This document shows positions 7,052-14,249 of a stretch of DNA of 25,413 nucleotides, one piece after another. This stretch comes from Bacteroidales bacterium (GTDB taxonomy: Bacteria; Bacteroidota; Bacteroidia; Bacteroidales; Bacteroidaceae). The DNA lies in NCBI GenBank assembly GCA_004557185.1, contig SFEP01000043.1, positions 1-25,413 of the forward strand, written 5' to 3'. The notes under the pieces were generated by a model. It ran no database searches, had not been told where the DNA came from, and saw only the letters and a list, made by a program, of their open reading frames with translations. Both the position numbers and the translations under genes were made by a program. Within the stretch, counting starts at the first letter, position 1. Each line of letters opens with the position of its first letter.

Positions 7052-8032
7052 TCAGCGCTTGACGAAGCGGAAGACGTGGGGCATGACTTCGCTGTCGTAG
7101 TTGGCCGTGCCGCCACCCATCAGGCTGCCCATGCTGCCCAGGTTGGCCGCGTTGAAACCGTGGTTGGCGCCCTCAATCTTGACGAGTTCGGCGTCGGGAT
7201 AGAGGCCGACGGCCTTCTCGGAGTTGCTGATGGGCACGATGATGTCCTTCGTGCCGTGCACCATGAGCACGGGGCGGGCGTAGGTGCCTATGTGGCTCCA
7301 CGTGTCGTAATCCTTCAGGCTGTTGATGAAGGCTTCGCTCATCTGCATGGAGCCCATGAGGTCGCCCCACGAGCCGAGGTCGCCCCACGAGCCGCCGAGG
7401 TCGCCCCAGGAGCCCCAGGAACCGCCGAAGGCATCGCCCATGTCGCCCCACGACCCGCTGCCGATGGAGGCGAACTGGCGCACGAGGTCGGGCATGTTGA
7501 AGGCGGGATAGAAAAGGATGAGGCCGCGCACGAGGTCGGGTTCCTCCTCAGCCAGCAGGGCCGCGACAAAGCCGCCCAGACTGCTGCCCATGAGGTAGAC
7601 GCTGTCGGCCTCGACGCAGGGCAGTGTGCGCACGGTGTGGAGCACGGCGCGCAGGTCGGCCAGTTCGGTGAAGGGGGTCATGTCGGCTGTGTTGCCGTCG
7701 CTCTTGCTGTTCTTGCTGCCGCCGCAGAAGTCGAAGCAGTAGGCCGCCATGCCGCGTTCGGCGAGCTGGCGGGCGTAGCCGCTCATGGCAGCGTGGGTGA
7801 GGGAACTGCTGTGCGCCAGAATGACGGCGGGCACGCGCTCGCCCTCGGCGCACTTGGTGTAGAGGCGGCCGTAGATGCGCAGTCCGTCGCGCTCGCACCA
7901 GAGTTCGGTGCTGTCGAGTTTCGCCACAGTGGGCTCTATGGGGTCGACGACGGGTGTGGGTTCATCGTCGTCGCAGGCCGCGGTCAGGCCCATGAGCATA
8001 CAGGCGGCCAGGAGGATTTTCCACGTTTTCAT
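7052..8032 (-). CDS. Alpha/beta-hydrolase lipoprotein with a Gly/Trp-rich repeat insert
   Basis: Predicted 326-residue serine hydrolase (peptidase S9/DLH-like alpha/beta fold), substrate unknown. The ATG at 8032 starts a lipoprotein signal peptide with lipobox LTAAC (Cys20) followed by Asp-Asp-Asp-Glu, an acidic stretch that in Bacteroidetes often accompanies surface export. Upstream in-frame codons to 8095 do not look like protein. The nucleophile is Ser151 in GSSLGG, with the probable acid Asp263 in HGTKD and His291 in GANHGF. An unusual low-complexity insert of about 36 residues (191-226) repeats Ser-Trp-Gly-Asp-Leu/Met-Gly between the nucleophile domain and the acid, where lid or cap residues normally sit. 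A second Gly/Met-rich patch lies at 299-308. The gene is 102 bp downstream of upp and has no recognised promoter of its own. Confidence 0.85.
   Translation of the reverse strand: MKTWKILLAACMLMGLTAACDDDEPTPVVDPIEPTVAKLDSTELWCERDGLRIYGRLYTKCAEGERVPAVILAHSSSLTHAAMSGYARQLAERGMAAYCFDFCGGSKNSKSDGNTADMTPFTELADLRAVLHTVRTLPCVEADSVYLMGSSLGGFVAALLAEEEPDLVRGLILFYPAFNMPDLVRQFASIGSGSWGDMGDAFGGSWGSWGDLGGSWGDLGSWGDLMGSMQMSEAFINSLKDYDTWSHIGTYARPVLMVHGTKDIIVPISNSEKAVGLYPDAELVKIEGANHGFNAANLGSMGSLMGGGTANYDSEVMPHVFRFVKR
7355..7462 (-). repeat. In-frame repeat inside the hydrolase gene (Gly-Ser-Trp-Gly-Asp units)
   Basis: The plus strand shows repeated GAGGTCGCCCCACGAGCC-like blocks of 15, 18 and 21 bases. All lengths are multiples of three, so the frame is kept. 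On the coding strand they give five to six units of Gly-Ser-Trp-Gly-Asp-(Leu/Met)-Gly. The near-identical codons suggest recent expansion by replication slippage. Confidence 0.75.
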
Positions 8033-8134
8033 AAAGCGTAAGTGAAGGAGTTGAGTTGATGTGTTGCCTTCTGGGTTGGTGCAGCGCTGCCCCACTACTG
8101 CGGTGTGCAGGATGGGGCAGCGTGCGGAGGGAGG

Positions 8135-8788
8135 TTAGAGTTTCGTGCCAAAGGAGAGGTCGCCGGCATCGCCCAGTCCGGGTACGATGTAAGCGTCGGC
8201 ATTGAGGCAGGGGTCGATGGCGGCCACCCAGAGTGTGACGTCGTCGGTGGGAAAGACGCTTTGCAAATGGCGTATGCCCTCTTCGGAGGCTATGACGCAG
8301 CACACGTGGAGGCGTGAGGGTGTGCCGTGGCGCAGAAAGGCTTTGTAGGCCAGTTCGAGACTGCCGCCTGTGGCCAGCATGGGGTCGACGAGCAGGAAGG
8401 TGCTGCCCTCGATGCGCGGGGCGGCCAGGTAGTCGAGGTGAATTTGCAGCGGCTGGCCGGGCTTCTCTTCGCGGTAGGCAGCCACGAAGCCTGCGTCGGC
8501 GTGGTCGAAGGTGTCGAGAAAACCTTGGTGAAAGGCCAGTCCAGCGCGCAGCACGGTGCCGATGACCAGGTGGTCGGTGCACACGGGCACTTGCTTGGTA
8601 CCGAGCGGTGTGGTGACGCATTGTTCCTCGTAGTGCAGGGTGCGGCTTACTTCGTAGGCCATGGCGCGGGCAATGCGTTCGAGGTTGCGGCGGAAGAGGG
8701 GACGGTTGGCTTGCACCTGCACGTCGCGCAGCTGGGCCATGTAGTTGTTGATGATGGAGTGTTCTGCGCCGAGATGTACGATTTTCAT
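8135..8788 (-). CDS. upp: Uracil phosphoribosyltransferase
   Basis: Pyrimidine salvage enzyme that makes UMP from uracil and PRPP in the cytoplasm; 217 residues, close to the family's usual 205-220. The PRPP-binding loop LLVDPMLATGGS is at 132-143, and the C-terminal uracil-binding signature YIVPGLGDAGDLSFGT is at about 200-215. The Arg-Ala-Gly-Leu motif of the family is present at 81-84. The start at 8788 gives the expected N-terminus (MKIVHLG). It is probably a single gene or the first of a two-gene unit with the hydrolase lipoprotein. No promoter match to the consensus was found in the 114 bases before it, which also contain the sialidase terminator. Confidence 0.97.
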   Translation of the reverse strand: MKIVHLGAEHSIINNYMAQLRDVQVQANRPLFRRNLERIARAMAYEVSRTLHYEEQCVTTPLGTKQVPVCTDHLVIGTVLRAGLAFHQGFLDTFDHADAGFVAAYREEKPGQPLQIHLDYLAAPRIEGSTFLLVDPMLATGGSLELAYKAFLRHGTPSRLHVCCVIASEEGIRHLQSVFPTDDVTLWVAAIDPCLNADAYIVPGLGDAGDLSFGTKL

Positions 8789-8854
8789 GTGATGAGATTG
8801 GGTGAAGGTGGTGGAGAGGCCCTTAGCCTTGGGGCGCGGGGGCTAAACGGCAAA

Positions 8855-8887
8855 TGGCCGGACCTGCAACACTGTCAGGTCCGGCCA
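8855..8887 (-). terminator. Hairpin terminator of the sialidase gene
   Basis: TGGCCGGACCTG (8855-8866) and CAGGTCCGGCCA (8876-8887) form a perfect 12-bp stem with a 9-base loop, 15 bases after the sialidase stop codon. The U-tract on the minus strand is short (TTTG), so termination may be incomplete. Confidence 0.7.
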
Positions 8888-8902
8888 CTTGGCAGAGATG
8901 TT

Positions 8903-11836
8903 TTATTTCAGCAAATACTTGCGGCGGTTGGAGCCTACGTAGACGCCTTTGGCGGGTTTGCCTTGGGTGCGGCGTCCGCTGAGGTCGTAGTAGGTGATGT
9001 GGCTCTGTGCCTGCTGCACCTCGCTGATGGCTGTTTCAAGGTCTTCGACGGGTACAATCTGCCAGCGCGAGGCGTCGGCATCGAGCGTCCACGACACGAG
9101 TTTGTTTTGGCCGTCGAGGTGAGGGCAGGGGTAGCTGCCGTTGGTGGGGCTCACAGCGCGCAGTGCGCTGTTGCCGTCGAGCTGGGTGACGAGGGTGAAG
9201 ACGCCGGCCTCGGCAGCCGTTGCCATCTGCGGAATGGGGGCGTAGACGGCCTGCGTGTTGCCCAGGTAGTTGTTTTTACCCACGTTGCGCAGCACCCAGT
9301 TGCCGTCGGCTGCGGGCTCGAAGGCAAACTTGGCGTTGTCGGTGACGGTTTGGCTGCCGGTGTACTTGTCGGTGTCGGCCGTGAGGTAGGTGTGGTGCAA
9401 TTTGTTCTGCAGGGTGTACGCCTTTTCGGTGCTGACGGCGATGGTGTTTTCATCGAGGAACGTCTGCACGGCTGCCATAGCCTCAGCGTAGCCCTGCGCC
9501 GTAGGGTTTTCGGTGAAAACCGGTATGACGCTCTGGCGCAGCGTGGCTTCGACATCCTGCACCTTGGTGGCATCGAGCATACCGAGAGCCTCGCCTGTGG
9601 GGGTGTTGGCATAGGAGGCGATGGTCTCTTCGAGGCGCTCGGCCACGTAGGCGGCGCGGTCAACCTCGGGACGGTAGGCGTAGGCGCCCTTGGTGATTTC
9701 TTCGAGGGTGAAGGCTTTGTAGACGTTGGTGTAGGCACGACCGAAGGTTTCCTCCTCATAGAGGAAGGCAATCTTGTTGTCGGCCTGCATGATCATGGTG
9801 GAGTAGGCTGAGCCTATGTAGCTGAGCTGACGGCGCCCGTCCCAGTTGGCAGCCAGTTTGGCGGGGGTGTCGTAGTCGTCGGCCGAGGCGAGTTCCTTGT
9901 AGTACACGCCCACGTTGGCACGTCCGCCGCCGAAGGGTACCGACTGCAGAGCGAGGTACATGTCCTTGTTGTCGGCCAGACGGGTGACGGGGAGGATGAG
10001 GATTTCGCCGTTGGTGGCGTTGTTCTCGGCAATGGTGCCGGAGTTGGAGGCGTTGGAGGTGGCCACCGTGCCCCACGAGCCGGCAGCTGTGGCGACGTCG
10101 GTGTAGGTGAAGATGTTGAGCTGGCGTCCGCCATGGCAGCGGCTGCTGAGGATGACGCGGCCGTCGGGCAGTTCTTCGCACTTAGGCTCGTCGCCACCGG
10201 GAGCGGGCGAGACGTCGATGCTGCCGAGGGCGTGCCAGGTTTGTCCGAAGTCGTCGGAGTAGATGACGCGGTTGCCGCCGGGACGTGCGCAGAGGGCGGC
10301 GTAGAGGCGGTAGTGCGTGCCCACCTTGACCTGACGGCTCTGGCAGATGCGGCCTGAACCGAAGAAGAGGCTCTGCACGGGGCCGAGCTTGCTCTTGTCG
10401 AAGAGGGTGTAGATGTCTTCGGTGATTTCCTCGTAGGCCGACCACGTGTGGCCGTTGTCGGTGCTGCGGAAGCGGGCTACGCGGTTGGGGTTCTGACGGG
10501 TGGTGGTGCCAGCGCCGTAGACGGTGTTGCCGCACACGCTGATGAGGAGCACATTGTCGCTCTCGCTGTCGGCTACGACGGCAGCGTCGCCAAAGCCGCA
10601 GTCGACGGCGCCTGAGGTGCCCGTGCCGTCGCCAATGGTGAACTCGTTGCCCCAGGTGGCGCCGTTGTCGGTGGAGATGCGGGCCACGATGTCGACTTCG
10701 CCGAAGCCGATGTCAGCACCGCAGGGACGGTAGTCGCTGATGGCGAGAATGTGGCCGTTGTGAGCCTTGGCCAGGGCGGGGATGCGGTAGGGCTTGCGGG
10801 TGCCGTCGGTGATGAAGAGGTTGGTTTGGGGCTCGGGAGGCGTGATGCTGCGCTGGGCCTCGACGGTGAACTGGGTGATGAGCACAGGCTGGTTGGTGCC
10901 CGAGATGACGAACTGCGCGGTGGGCTCTTCGAGACCTTCGGCGCCGAAGTTGGCAGCCTCGGTGGTGAGGGTGTGCTCGGTGCCGCCGATGGTGAGCTTG
11001 GTGTTGCCGCCGGCACTGGTGAGGGCTGCCGTGAAGCTGTAGCTCGTGATGATGTTGTCAGTGGGGCTCGAGGTGGTGAGCGTGTAGGTGGCGGAGCCTG
11101 CTTGGCCCGAGGCTGCGGTGAAGTCGGTGCCCGAGGCTACCATGTTGTTGGCGCCCGTGGTGAGCTTGAGGGCGGGAGCCGAGAGGGTGGACGTCCACTG
11201 CGAGGCGTAGGTGCCAGCGGGGTTGGTGGCGGTGAAGGAGCCGTGGGCGAGGTCGACGATGAAGGAGCCCTTGGCCCACTCGCAGGTGATGGCCGAGCCG
11301 TTGTCGTAGCCCGCTGACCAGAAGGCGAGCTTGCCGGAGCGTACGTTCAGAATATGGGAGGCGTAGCCCAGTTGGTTGACGTACCAGCCTTTTTCCACGG
11401 AGAGTGCGCTGCCGTTGCTCGTGGCGGTGGCTGCGGCAAACTGCCAGCGGTTGACGTAGCCCGTGAGTCCGTCGAGGTCGACGGGCTGCAGGGTGGCAAA
11501 GGTGGAGCCGCCCTTGTCGGTGCCCATGTTGGTGGAGGCGGCGAGCGCCTTGGTGGCACCGGCCTGCTTGTTGTAGATGAGGTAGCCGTCGGTGTCGTTA
11601 CCCACGAAGCACCAGAGGTCCTCGTCGGCCAGCGTCAGCGTACCGCCCACGGTGATGGCGGCAGCACCGTTGTTGTCGGCAATGCGGAGTTTGGAGGCGC
11701 CGATGGCGAGGGAGTACCACTGCGTGTCGGCGGCAAACTGCCCATTGGTGACGGTGGTGGGCACGAACGGCGTGGCCGCCCAGCTTGCCAAGATGCAGAG
11801 GCATGCCAAGGCAAGTGAAGTCAGTCGTTTTGTCAT
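8903..11836 (-). CDS. nanH: Secreted exo-alpha-sialidase (GH33) with type IX-like C-terminal tail
   Basis: Predicted 977-residue neuraminidase that releases terminal sialic acids from host glycans, exported through a signal peptide (1 to about 20). The catalytic propeller covers about 335-715: the YRIP motif gives the first Arg of the triad (351), Asp boxes are STDNGATW (388-395), STDNGHTW (458-465) and SDDFGQTW (527-534), and SAYS (677-680) and a nearby Glu cluster are the likely nucleophile region. The N-terminal half (about 30-330) and the segment 780-930 look like beta-rich carbohydrate-binding modules, the latter ricin-like. The last 35 residues (YYDLSGRR...KGVYVG...KYLLK) resemble a type IX sorting domain, implying surface attachment or release. 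It lies 21 bp downstream of floA on the same strand, so transcripts may be shared; no separate promoter is visible. The gene symbol follows family usage. Confidence 0.93.
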   Translation of the reverse strand: MTKRLTSLALACLCILASWAATPFVPTTVTNGQFAADTQWYSLAIGASKLRIADNNGAAAITVGGTLTLADEDLWCFVGNDTDGYLIYNKQAGATKALAASTNMGTDKGGSTFATLQPVDLDGLTGYVNRWQFAAATATSNGSALSVEKGWYVNQLGYASHILNVRSGKLAFWSAGYDNGSAITCEWAKGSFIVDLAHGSFTATNPAGTYASQWTSTLSAPALKLTTGANNMVASGTDFTAASGQAGSATYTLTTSSPTDNIITSYSFTAALTSAGGNTKLTIGGTEHTLTTEAANFGAEGLEEPTAQFVISGTNQPVLITQFTVEAQRSITPPEPQTNLFITDGTRKPYRIPALAKAHNGHILAISDYRPCGADIGFGEVDIVARISTDNGATWGNEFTIGDGTGTSGAVDCGFGDAAVVADSESDNVLLISVCGNTVYGAGTTTRQNPNRVARFRSTDNGHTWSAYEEITEDIYTLFDKSKLGPVQSLFFGSGRICQSRQVKVGTHYRLYAALCARPGGNRVIYSDDFGQTWHALGSIDVSPAPGGDEPKCEELPDGRVILSSRCHGGRQLNIFTYTDVATAAGSWGTVATSNASNSGTIAENNATNGEILILPVTRLADNKDMYLALQSVPFGGGRANVGVYYKELASADDYDTPAKLAANWDGRRQLSYIGSAYSTMIMQADNKIAFLYEEETFGRAYTNVYKAFTLEEITKGAYAYRPEVDRAAYVAERLEETIASYANTPTGEALGMLDATKVQDVEATLRQSVIPVFTENPTAQGYAEAMAAVQTFLDENTIAVSTEKAYTLQNKLHHTYLTADTDKYTGSQTVTDNAKFAFEPAADGNWVLRNVGKNNYLGNTQAVYAPIPQMATAAEAGVFTLVTQLDGNSALRAVSPTNGSYPCPHLDGQNKLVSWTLDADASRWQIVPVEDLETAISEVQQAQSHITYYDLSGRRTQGKPAKGVYVGSNRRKYLLK

Positions 11837-11857
11837 AGTAAAATGGAGATATAAGAT

Positions 11858-12847
11858 TTATTGTTTTAAGAAGTCGGATGGCTTGATGTTAGCGATGTTC
11901 TCGCGCATGGCGGTGTCGCCTTTGAGGTTTTCGAGTTTGTAGTAGTCCATGAAGCCCATTTTCCCTTCGCGCAGGGCGGCGGCGAGCGCCTTGGGCACTT
12001 CGGCCTCGGCCTGGATGACTTCGGCGCGGGCCTCCTGGGCGCGGGCTTTCATTTCCTGCTCCTGGGCTACGGCCATGGCGCGGCGTTCCTCGGCCTTGGC
12101 CTGTGCTATGTTCTTGTCGGCATTGGCCTGGTCAATCTGCAGCGTGGCACCGATGTTTTTACCCACGTCGATGTCGGCAATGTCGATGGAGAGAATTTCG
12201 TAGGCTGTGCCTGCATCGAGGCCTTTGGAGAGCACGAGCTTGGAGATGCTGTCGGGATTTTCGAGCACCTGCTCATGTGTTTCGGCCGAACCGATGCTGG
12301 AGACGATGCCCTCGCCCACACGGGCCAGAATGGTGTCTTCGCCGGCACCGCCCACAAGCTGGTGAATGTTGGCACGCACGGTGACGCGGGCTTTGGCGAT
12401 GAGCTGGATACCGTTTTTGGCGACGGCTGCCACGGGTGGCGTGTCGATGACCTTGGGGTTGACGCTCGTCTGCACAGCCTCGAACACGTCGCGGCCGGCG
12501 AGGTCGATGGCGGTAGCCTTTTCAAAGGAGAGGTCGATGTTGGCCTTCGATGCCGACACGAGGGCATGTACCACGCGCTGCACGTGGCCACCGGTCATGT
12601 AGTGTGCCTCGAGGTTGTCGCGGGTGATGTTGTTCAGACCGGCCTTGTGCGCCTCGATGAGGGAGGGCACGATGATGTTGGGCGGCACATTGCGCAAGCG
12701 CATCAAGGCCAGTTGCAGCAACGAAATGCGGACGCCCGACACGCGTGCCGACATCCACAGAAAGAAGGGCACGAAATGGAAGAACACGGAGATAGCTACG
12801 AAGGAAGCTATGGCTATCACCACGATAAAGCCGATTGAAAGTTCCAT
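11858..12847 (-). CDS. floA: Flotillin-like membrane scaffold protein FloA
   Basis: Bacterial flotillin of the YqfA/FloA type, 329 residues (family about 330), which organises membrane microdomains. A hydrophobic N-terminal hairpin (about 5-31) anchors it in the inner membrane. An SPFH-like region (about 40-220) follows, with conserved stretches such as NVPPNIIVPSLIEAHKAG and GNIGATLQID-like sequence (seen as GKNIGATLQID). An Ala/Glu-rich coiled coil (about 230-285) and the tail MGFMDYYKLENLKGDT complete the family pattern. The ATG at 12847 matches the FloA N-terminus; the open frame extends upstream into unrelated sequence. It has a candidate promoter at 12925-12957 and the sialidase gene begins 21 bp beyond its stop. 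Confidence 0.96.
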   Translation of the reverse strand: MELSIGFIVVIAIASFVAISVFFHFVPFFLWMSARVSGVRISLLQLALMRLRNVPPNIIVPSLIEAHKAGLNNITRDNLEAHYMTGGHVQRVVHALVSASKANIDLSFEKATAIDLAGRDVFEAVQTSVNPKVIDTPPVAAVAKNGIQLIAKARVTVRANIHQLVGGAGEDTILARVGEGIVSSIGSAETHEQVLENPDSISKLVLSKGLDAGTAYEILSIDIADIDVGKNIGATLQIDQANADKNIAQAKAEERRAMAVAQEQEMKARAQEARAEVIQAEAEVPKALAAALREGKMGFMDYYKLENLKGDTAMRENIANIKPSDFLKQ

Positions 12848-12924
12848 GATGAAATAAAGTGTGAGGTGATTGGAAAAAACGACCTGCCACCGCCGAGGCG
12901 TGCACAAGGCCATAGGTTTGCGTG

Positions 12925-12957
12925 CAAATATAAGGAAAAAGAGGCGAAACGGATAAA
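12925..12957 (-). promoter_or_regulatory. Promoter of floA
   Basis: On the minus strand TATATTTG (12925-12932) matches the -7 consensus; TTTA (12954-12957), one base off TTTG, stands 21 bases upstream. The implied leader is about 70 bases. AT-rich sequence here contrasts with the surrounding GC-rich genes. Confidence 0.65.
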
Positions 12958-13028
12958 CTTGCACATGGCAACGTGAGGCTGCATGCTGTAAATCATAAAA
13001 AAGTGACAGGCTGCAGCGCCCCGTGCCG

Positions 13029-13232
13029 TCAGCGCTGGCGGAGGGCAAGGGTGACGTCGCGGTAGGAGGCGCGCCCCTCGATGTAGTCGGCGTAGGCCGT
13101 TTCGGGGTCGCGGCCGCGCAGCACCTGGCATTTGCCGCAACTCTCGCAGTGGTGCAGGCATTGCCACATGTGCTGCACGTAGGCCCGGCGTTCATGGGGC
13201 GTGGACGTGTCGAGGGGAGGAGGGAGTGACAT
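13029..13232 (-). CDS. Small conserved-looking Cys-rich protein of unknown function
   Basis: A 67-residue soluble protein with four cysteines spaced C-x3-C-x2-C-x2-C (25, 29, 32, 35), preceded by His-Met-Trp-Gln and followed by an acidic/aromatic helix (TAYADYIEGRASYRDV). The cysteines plus His27/His28 could bind zinc or an iron-sulfur cluster; no catalytic motif is recognised. The ATG at 13232 is 60 bp beyond the HARE-HTH gene. The spacer contains a 12-base direct repeat (GTTTCACCCACC on the coding strand). The coding-like composition and the conserved look of the Cys block make it a real gene in my view. It would be the last gene of the uvrA-led group, before the separate floA promoter. Confidence 0.65.
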   Translation of the reverse strand: MSLPPPLDTSTPHERRAYVQHMWQCLHHCESCGKCQVLRGRDPETAYADYIEGRASYRDVTLALRQR

Positions 13233-13292
13233 GGGCTGCTGGCTGAGGAAAACGGGGCGGTGGGTGAAACGGTGGGTGAAACGGGCGCTGCC

Positions 13293-13499
13293 CTACATGA
13301 GCAGACGGATGCGACCCTCCTCGCGAGCAAAGATGGCGGGGAGGTGGCACGCCACGGCATAGACCTGGCTTGACGTGACGGGCTGGCCGTCGGCACGGCG
13401 GTGCAGGGCGCGGCGGTTGATGACGTCGGCCAGTTGGCGGGTGGTCAGGCCGCCGTGGCTCGTGGCAAGGGCGTAGACCATGGCTTCGGCTAACTTCAT
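13293..13499 (-). CDS. Small winged-helix protein resembling HARE-HTH
   Basis: A 68-residue protein that consists of little more than one helix-turn-helix fold: LAEAMVYALATS...GGLTTRQLADVINRRAL...VTSSQVYAVACHLP...IFAREEGRIRLL fits the HB1/ASXL/restriction-endonuclease HTH (HARE-HTH) pattern, a DNA-binding module often linked to DNA modification or repair. The ATG at 13499 overlaps the stop codon of the nitroreductase gene (ATGA), a sign of translational coupling; a longer frame to 13610 lies inside the nitroreductase gene and is rejected. It may regulate its own cluster, but no operator is seen. The fold assignment is from pattern only. Confidence 0.7.
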   Translation of the reverse strand: MKLAEAMVYALATSHGGLTTRQLADVINRRALHRRADGQPVTSSQVYAVACHLPAIFAREEGRIRLLM

Positions 13500-14215
13500 T
13501 CTGCGGGCTCGTGGTGCGGGTCGCTCTCCCAGGCTATGCGGTGAGGCGCGGTGGCCGTTTCGAAATGGAACTTCACAATGCCGATGTCGACGCGAGTGTA
13601 GCCTACCCACGAGAAGCGGCGGAGCGCCTCGATGCGGTGGCGCCCGTCGGTGCCAAGGCCGCGGTAGGCCAGGTAGAACTTCTGCTGGTTGACGGCCGTG
13701 GGGGCGAGTAGGGCGGCCTGCACGCCGCGCTCAAACCAGGCGGGGGTGGCGGCGTCGGCGTTGCTCACCTGCTGCACGCTGCGGCGGCCATGCTTGTGCG
13801 GCGGGCGGCCGGCATCGTAGCCCAAGGCAATCATGCACACCACCTTCTCGCCGGGAAGCAGGGTGAACGTGCCTGCTACCTTGCGGTACGACACGCCGGC
13901 CCAACAACTGCTGATGCCGTGCTGCTGCATGAAGATGACGAGGCGCTCGCCGTAGTAGCCCACGCGCTCGTCGAGCCCCGCCTCTTTGCGGCCCGCCATC
14001 ACGAGGTAGTGGCGCACGCCGCTGAAGGAGCCGTAGGTTTTCCAGTTGTGAAAGCAGTGCGGTTCGTCGGTGACGAGCTGTATGTGCAGGCCGCTCAAGC
14101 GGTTGCATTCGTCCACTTCGGCCAGCAGGGCGGCGCGGTGCTGGGCTGTGAGCGGCTCTGGGCGGTAGTGACGCACGCTGTGGCGGGCGGCGATGGCTTC
14201 GAGGGGTGTGAGCAT
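13496..14215 (-). CDS. Nitroreductase family protein (TM1586-like)
   Basis: Predicted FMN-dependent oxidoreductase of 239 residues, similar to the TM1586-type putative nitroreductase family. The N-terminal ARHSVRHYRPEPL (10-22) is the usual FMN-phosphate binding start, ISSCWAGVSYRK lies at 101-112, and AALLAPTAVNQQKF (167-180) is the second conserved nitroreductase block. The physiological substrate is unknown. The ATG at 14215 places the RHSVR motif at the usual distance from the N-terminus; a GTG at 14257 would overlap the flavodiiron gene by 8 bases and remains possible. It follows the flavodiiron gene closely and overlaps the next gene by 4 bases, so it is very likely in one operon with them. 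Confidence 0.85.
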   Translation of the reverse strand: MLTPLEAIAARHSVRHYRPEPLTAQHRAALLAEVDECNRLSGLHIQLVTDEPHCFHNWKTYGSFSGVRHYLVMAGRKEAGLDERVGYYGERLVIFMQQHGISSCWAGVSYRKVAGTFTLLPGEKVVCMIALGYDAGRPPHKHGRRSVQQVSNADAATPAWFERGVQAALLAPTAVNQQKFYLAYRGLGTDGRHRIEALRRFSWVGYTRVDIGIVKFHFETATAPHRIAWESDPHHEPAE

Positions 14216-14249
14216 GGTGTGGGGCGCGGGTAGGGTGGTGACGGATGGG

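Noticed and set aside
8096..8134. Longer form of the hydrolase starting at 8095
   Set aside because: The extra 21 residues do not look like protein and would bury the lipoprotein signal peptide that begins at 8032.
12848..13396. Upstream extension of the floA frame (183 codons)
   Set aside because: The extension reads through the floA promoter and the small Cys-rich gene in another frame, and has low-complexity Pro/Ser/Arg sequence. The ATG at 12847 gives the proper FloA N-terminus.
13500..13610. Longer form of the HARE-HTH-like protein
   Set aside because: The added 37 residues are Arg/His/Pro-rich and overlap the nitroreductase gene in another frame; the ATGA overlap at 13496-13499 is the more likely start.
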